Assembly: GCF_900109605.1 (NCBI RefSeq)
Contig: NZ_FOAM01000016.1
Coordinates: 1-64,000 of the forward strand
From: Xaviernesmea oryzae
GTDB taxonomy: Bacteria; Pseudomonadota; Alphaproteobacteria; Rhizobiales; Rhizobiaceae
Direction of reading: 5' to 3'
DNA: 64,000 bases
Made by a program: the position numbers and the translations under genes. Under the pieces are notes generated by a model. That model had not been told where the DNA came from. It did not search any database and saw only the letters and a program-made list of their open reading frames with translations. Every line of letters starts with the position of its first letter. Position 1 is the stretch's first letter. This document shows positions 61,940 through 64,000 of this stretch, in pieces.

Positions 61940-63588
61940 TGTTCGATCGCCCGTCCCTTGAGCGCGAACAGCCCGCGCGGCCGCCGCTGGATGAAGAGGA
62001 TGATGAGCACCAGGATCAGGATCTTGCCGAGCACGGCGCCGGCATAGGGCTCCAAGAACTTATTGGCGATGCCGAGCGAAAGCGCACCCACCAGCGTGCC
62101 CCAGAGATTGCCAACGCCGCCGAAGACCACGACCATGAAACTGTCGATGATGTAGTTCTGGCCGAGATTGGGCGAGACATTGTCGATCTGGCTGAGCGCC
62201 ACGCCGGCCATGCCGGCAATGCCGGAGCCGAGCCCGAAGGTCAGCGCATCGACATAAGGCGTGCGGATGCCCATGGAGGAGGCCATGCGCCGGTTCTGGG
62301 TCACCGCGCGCATCTGCAGGCCCAGCCGCGAGCGCTTGAGCAGCGTCAGGAGCGCGAAGAACACGGCGAGCGAAAAGACGATGATCCAAAGCCGGTTCCA
62401 GGTCACCGCCAGCCCGCCGACATCGACCGTGCCGGACATCCAGGAGGGATTGTCGACCTGACGGTTGGTGGGGCCGAAAATGGTGCGGATCGCCTGCTGT
62501 AGGATCAGCGACAGGCCCCAGGTGGCGAGCAGCGTTTCCAGCGGGCGGCCATAGAGGAAGCGGATGATGCCGCGCTCGATGGCAATCCCGATCAGCGCGG
62601 TAACCAGGAAGGCGGTGGGCACGGCAATGGCAAGGCCAAAGGTGGCGAAACCGGGCGCATAGGTCGCCACGGCCTGCTGCACCACATAGGTGGTGTAAGC
62701 GCCGAGCATCACCATTTCGCCATGCGCCATGTTGATGACGCCCATGACGCCGAAGGTGATGGCCAGCCCGATGGCGGCGAGCAGCAGAACGGAGCCGAGC
62801 GACAGGCCATACCAGATGTTCTGCGCCACATCCCAGAGCGCCAGCTGGCGCGCGATGCCGTCGATCTTGCCTTGGATCAGCGGCGCGAGATCGGCGGGCG
62901 CGCCTGCGAGTGCGGTCTGGAGAATGGTCAGCGCCTCGCGATTGCCGCGCGCGGCCACGGTATCGATCGCCGCCTTCTTGTCCTCGATCGAGTGGTCCGA
63001 CTTCAGCACCATCACGGCGCGGGCAGACTCAAGCAGGCTTTTGATCGCGCCGTCTTTTTCTTGTGCCAAGGCACCATCCACCAGCGACAGCTGCGCGGGG
63101 TCAGCGCTTTTCAGAATATCCTGCGCGGCGGAAAAACGCTTGTTCCGGTCGGGGCTGAGCAGCGTCAGCTGGCTCATGGCGGTCGTGATCGCACCGCGCA
63201 ACGTGTTGTTCAGCCGGATCTTCTGCAAGCTTCCGGCGGAAACGCCCTCGGACGGTGTCCCGGTCAGGGGATCGGTAACGGCATTGCCGGCGCCGACGCG
63301 ATAAACCGCACCGCCCGCCTTGGGCGCATAAAGCTCGCCATCGGAGAGATAGGTCAGGATCTCCGGCACCTTGGGATCGCCGGTCGCCGCCAGCGTCTTA
63401 ACGGCCTCGGCGCGCTCGGGAAAGCCGCCGGTTCCGAGCGCATTGATCAGCGGGCGCAGCGCCTCCTGCGCGGCGGCCGGAGACAGGCCAAAACTGGCCA
63501 TCATGACGAGGGCGGCCAGAGCGAGACGAAGCGCAGCCCAAGGCCGGAGCAATGCCATCAGACGAAGTTCGGATCTGGCGCGCGTCAT
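61936..63588 (-). CDS. urtB: Urea ABC transporter permease UrtB
   Basis: The 550-residue protein has a signal sequence (LALAALVMMASFGLSPAAAQ), a periplasmic helical-repeat region of about 230 residues (LATGDPKVPEILTYLSDG-like repeats), and then a LivH-like permease (VMGVINMAHGEMVMLGAY, GVVFGGVGNLWGT type block). The long N-terminal region is normal for UrtB. The frame opens at 63732; ATG 63588 is the likely start, although the AGGAAA site is 12 nt away. Confidence 0.9.
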   Translation of the reverse strand: MTRARSELRLMALLRPWAALRLALAALVMMASFGLSPAAAQEALRPLINALGTGGFPERAEAVKTLAATGDPKVPEILTYLSDGELYAPKAGGAVYRVGAGNAVTDPLTGTPSEGVSAGSLQKIRLNNTLRGAITTAMSQLTLLSPDRNKRFSAAQDILKSADPAQLSLVDGALAQEKDGAIKSLLESARAVMVLKSDHSIEDKKAAIDTVAARGNREALTILQTALAGAPADLAPLIQGKIDGIARQLALWDVAQNIWYGLSLGSVLLLAAIGLAITFGVMGVINMAHGEMVMLGAYTTYVVQQAVATYAPGFATFGLAIAVPTAFLVTALIGIAIERGIIRFLYGRPLETLLATWGLSLILQQAIRTIFGPTNRQVDNPSWMSGTVDVGGLAVTWNRLWIIVFSLAVFFALLTLLKRSRLGLQMRAVTQNRRMASSMGIRTPYVDALTFGLGSGIAGMAGVALSQIDNVSPNLGQNYIIDSFMVVVFGGVGNLWGTLVGALSLGIANKFLEPYAGAVLGKILILVLIILFIQRRPRGLFALKGRAIEQ

Positions 63589-63908
63589 GGAGCGATCTTT
63601 CCTGCTTTTCCCGGCCTGCCTGCTTTGCGCGGGCCAAAGCCAGTCTGCCTGCTTTTTGAAACAACCGGGCCGGTTTGGGGTGGCCAGGGAAGGCTGAGCG
63701 AGGCCGCAGCGCCGCATCAGGCCCTTGCGCATGGCAAAGCCATCACCCGTCTCGAAGAAGCATCAACCGTGCCAAGTCGATCTCAGCCCGCCATCCCGCC
63801 AGGAGAAAGCGGCCGGATGGCGGAACCGAGCGCCGCGACCGCTGGCAGCCGCAGCGCTGGCGGGGGAAGCGGACGGCGCCCCCGCCATGGCATGTCACAG
63901 GATCGGGA
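63589..63908 (-). other. Intergenic stretch between urtA and urtB
   Basis: This 320-bp region on a common strand contains one strong hairpin near urtA (described separately) and no gene. Such gaps after binding-protein genes usually lower expression of the downstream permease genes. Confidence 0.5.
63859..63886 (-). terminator. Stem-loop after urtA, likely attenuator or 3' stabiliser
   Basis: GGCGGGGG (63859-63866) and CCCCCGCC (63879-63886) form an 8-bp all-GC stem with a 12-nt loop, starting 23 nt past the urtA stop on the minus strand. No U-run follows, so partial termination or mRNA protection is more likely than a full stop. Confidence 0.5.
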
Positions 63909-64000
63909 TCAGCTGCCCTTGCCGCCGCACTTGCCGGTCTTGACGTTGAAGTTGCCGCAGGACATCGGCTTGCGCCAGTCGGAGATCAGGTCCTTGGAGT
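63909..64000 (-). CDS. urtA: Urea ABC transporter substrate-binding protein UrtA, C-terminal end
   Basis: The last 30 codons are visible. They read SKDLISDWRKPMSCGNFN and end KTGKCGGKGS before a TGA (63911-63909). The C-terminal CGNFN...K.GKCGGK pattern is typical of UrtA. The rest, including the signal peptide, lies beyond the right edge. It is the first gene of the urt-ure block. Confidence 0.85.
   Translation of the reverse strand, partial: SKDLISDWRKPMSCGNFNVKTGKCGGKGS

Noticed and set aside
1-64000. CRISPR arrays, tRNA or rRNA genes, prophage
   Set aside because: No regularly spaced repeats, tRNA-like cloverleaf or rRNA sequence, and no phage structural genes were seen; the holin-like protein at 13191 stands beside a YqjD-like gene, not phage genes.

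Overview
The window is chromosomal-looking DNA from an alphaproteobacterium, most likely a member of the Rhizobiaceae (Rhizobium, Agrobacterium, Sinorhizobium and relatives). The evidence is gene content: a PhyR/NepR/EcfG general stress response (GSR) core, a polyol (smo/mtlK) operon beside it, a reductive pyrimidine catabolic cluster that includes a CyaC-like redox cyclase, a urease plus urea-transporter cluster, tonB divergent from hmuUV, and GC-rich intergenic palindromes of the rhizobial kind. All calls come from reading the sequence and given translations; no search was run. Starts were often moved inward from the longest open frame to an ATG or GTG with a better Shine-Dalgarno sequence.

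Layout. 1-319: tail of an IS5-like transposase cut by the window edge. 600-8.5 kb: accessory and housekeeping singletons (nhaA with a structured leader, a YiiX-like cysteine hydrolase, a DUF1349 protein, a small EamA transporter, an M19 dipeptidase, a DUF900 hydrolase, an SMR pump, a truncated hemoglobin, DUF423, DUF2325). 8.7-12.4 kb: tonB plus a small secreted protein, divergent from hmuUV across a candidate RirA box; hmuP, hmuS and hmuT are absent. 12.4-19.3 kb: the stress-response region, with an ElaB/YqjD-like and a holin-like membrane protein, a GAF-PAS-HWE kinase, ecfG-nepR divergent from phyR, a second HWE kinase, and a candidate small RNA.

19.3-29.1 kb: a minus-strand polyol operon (SorC-type regulator, SmoEFGK-type ABC importer, mannitol/polyol dehydrogenase, HAD phosphatase, FGGY kinase). 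29.4-44.7 kb: pyrimidine catabolism (preT, preA, a RutR-like regulator, a carbamoyl-beta-alanine amidohydrolase, dihydropyrimidinase and a dedicated ABC importer), interrupted by an MDR dehydrogenase/LysR pair, a heme/[2Fe-2S]/cyclase fusion and a DUF559 gene next to a 170-bp inverted-repeat element. 45.0-49.6 kb: an RND efflux pair. 49.8-51.1 kb: a TadG-like von Willebrand protein. 51.4-64 kb: ureG, F, E, a peroxiredoxin, ureC, a vapBC module, a DUF1311 protein, ureB, DUF1272, ureA, ureD, urtE, D, C, B and the end of urtA, all on the minus strand. This segment imports urea and hydrolyses it to ammonia.

The most interesting signal is a set of GGAAC-N16/17-CGTT sequences, the known EcfG promoter form. 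They lie before phyR, nepR, the second kinase and the YqjD-like gene, with a weaker match (TGTT) before the holin-like gene. A further full match precedes a gene-free stretch (about 19188 to 19055, minus strand) that folds into three perfect hairpins. This stretch has four runs of five or more C, three of them in hairpin loops, and its last hairpin looks like a terminator. I read it as a stress-sigma-driven regulatory RNA of about 130 nt, similar in concept to Caulobacter GsrN.
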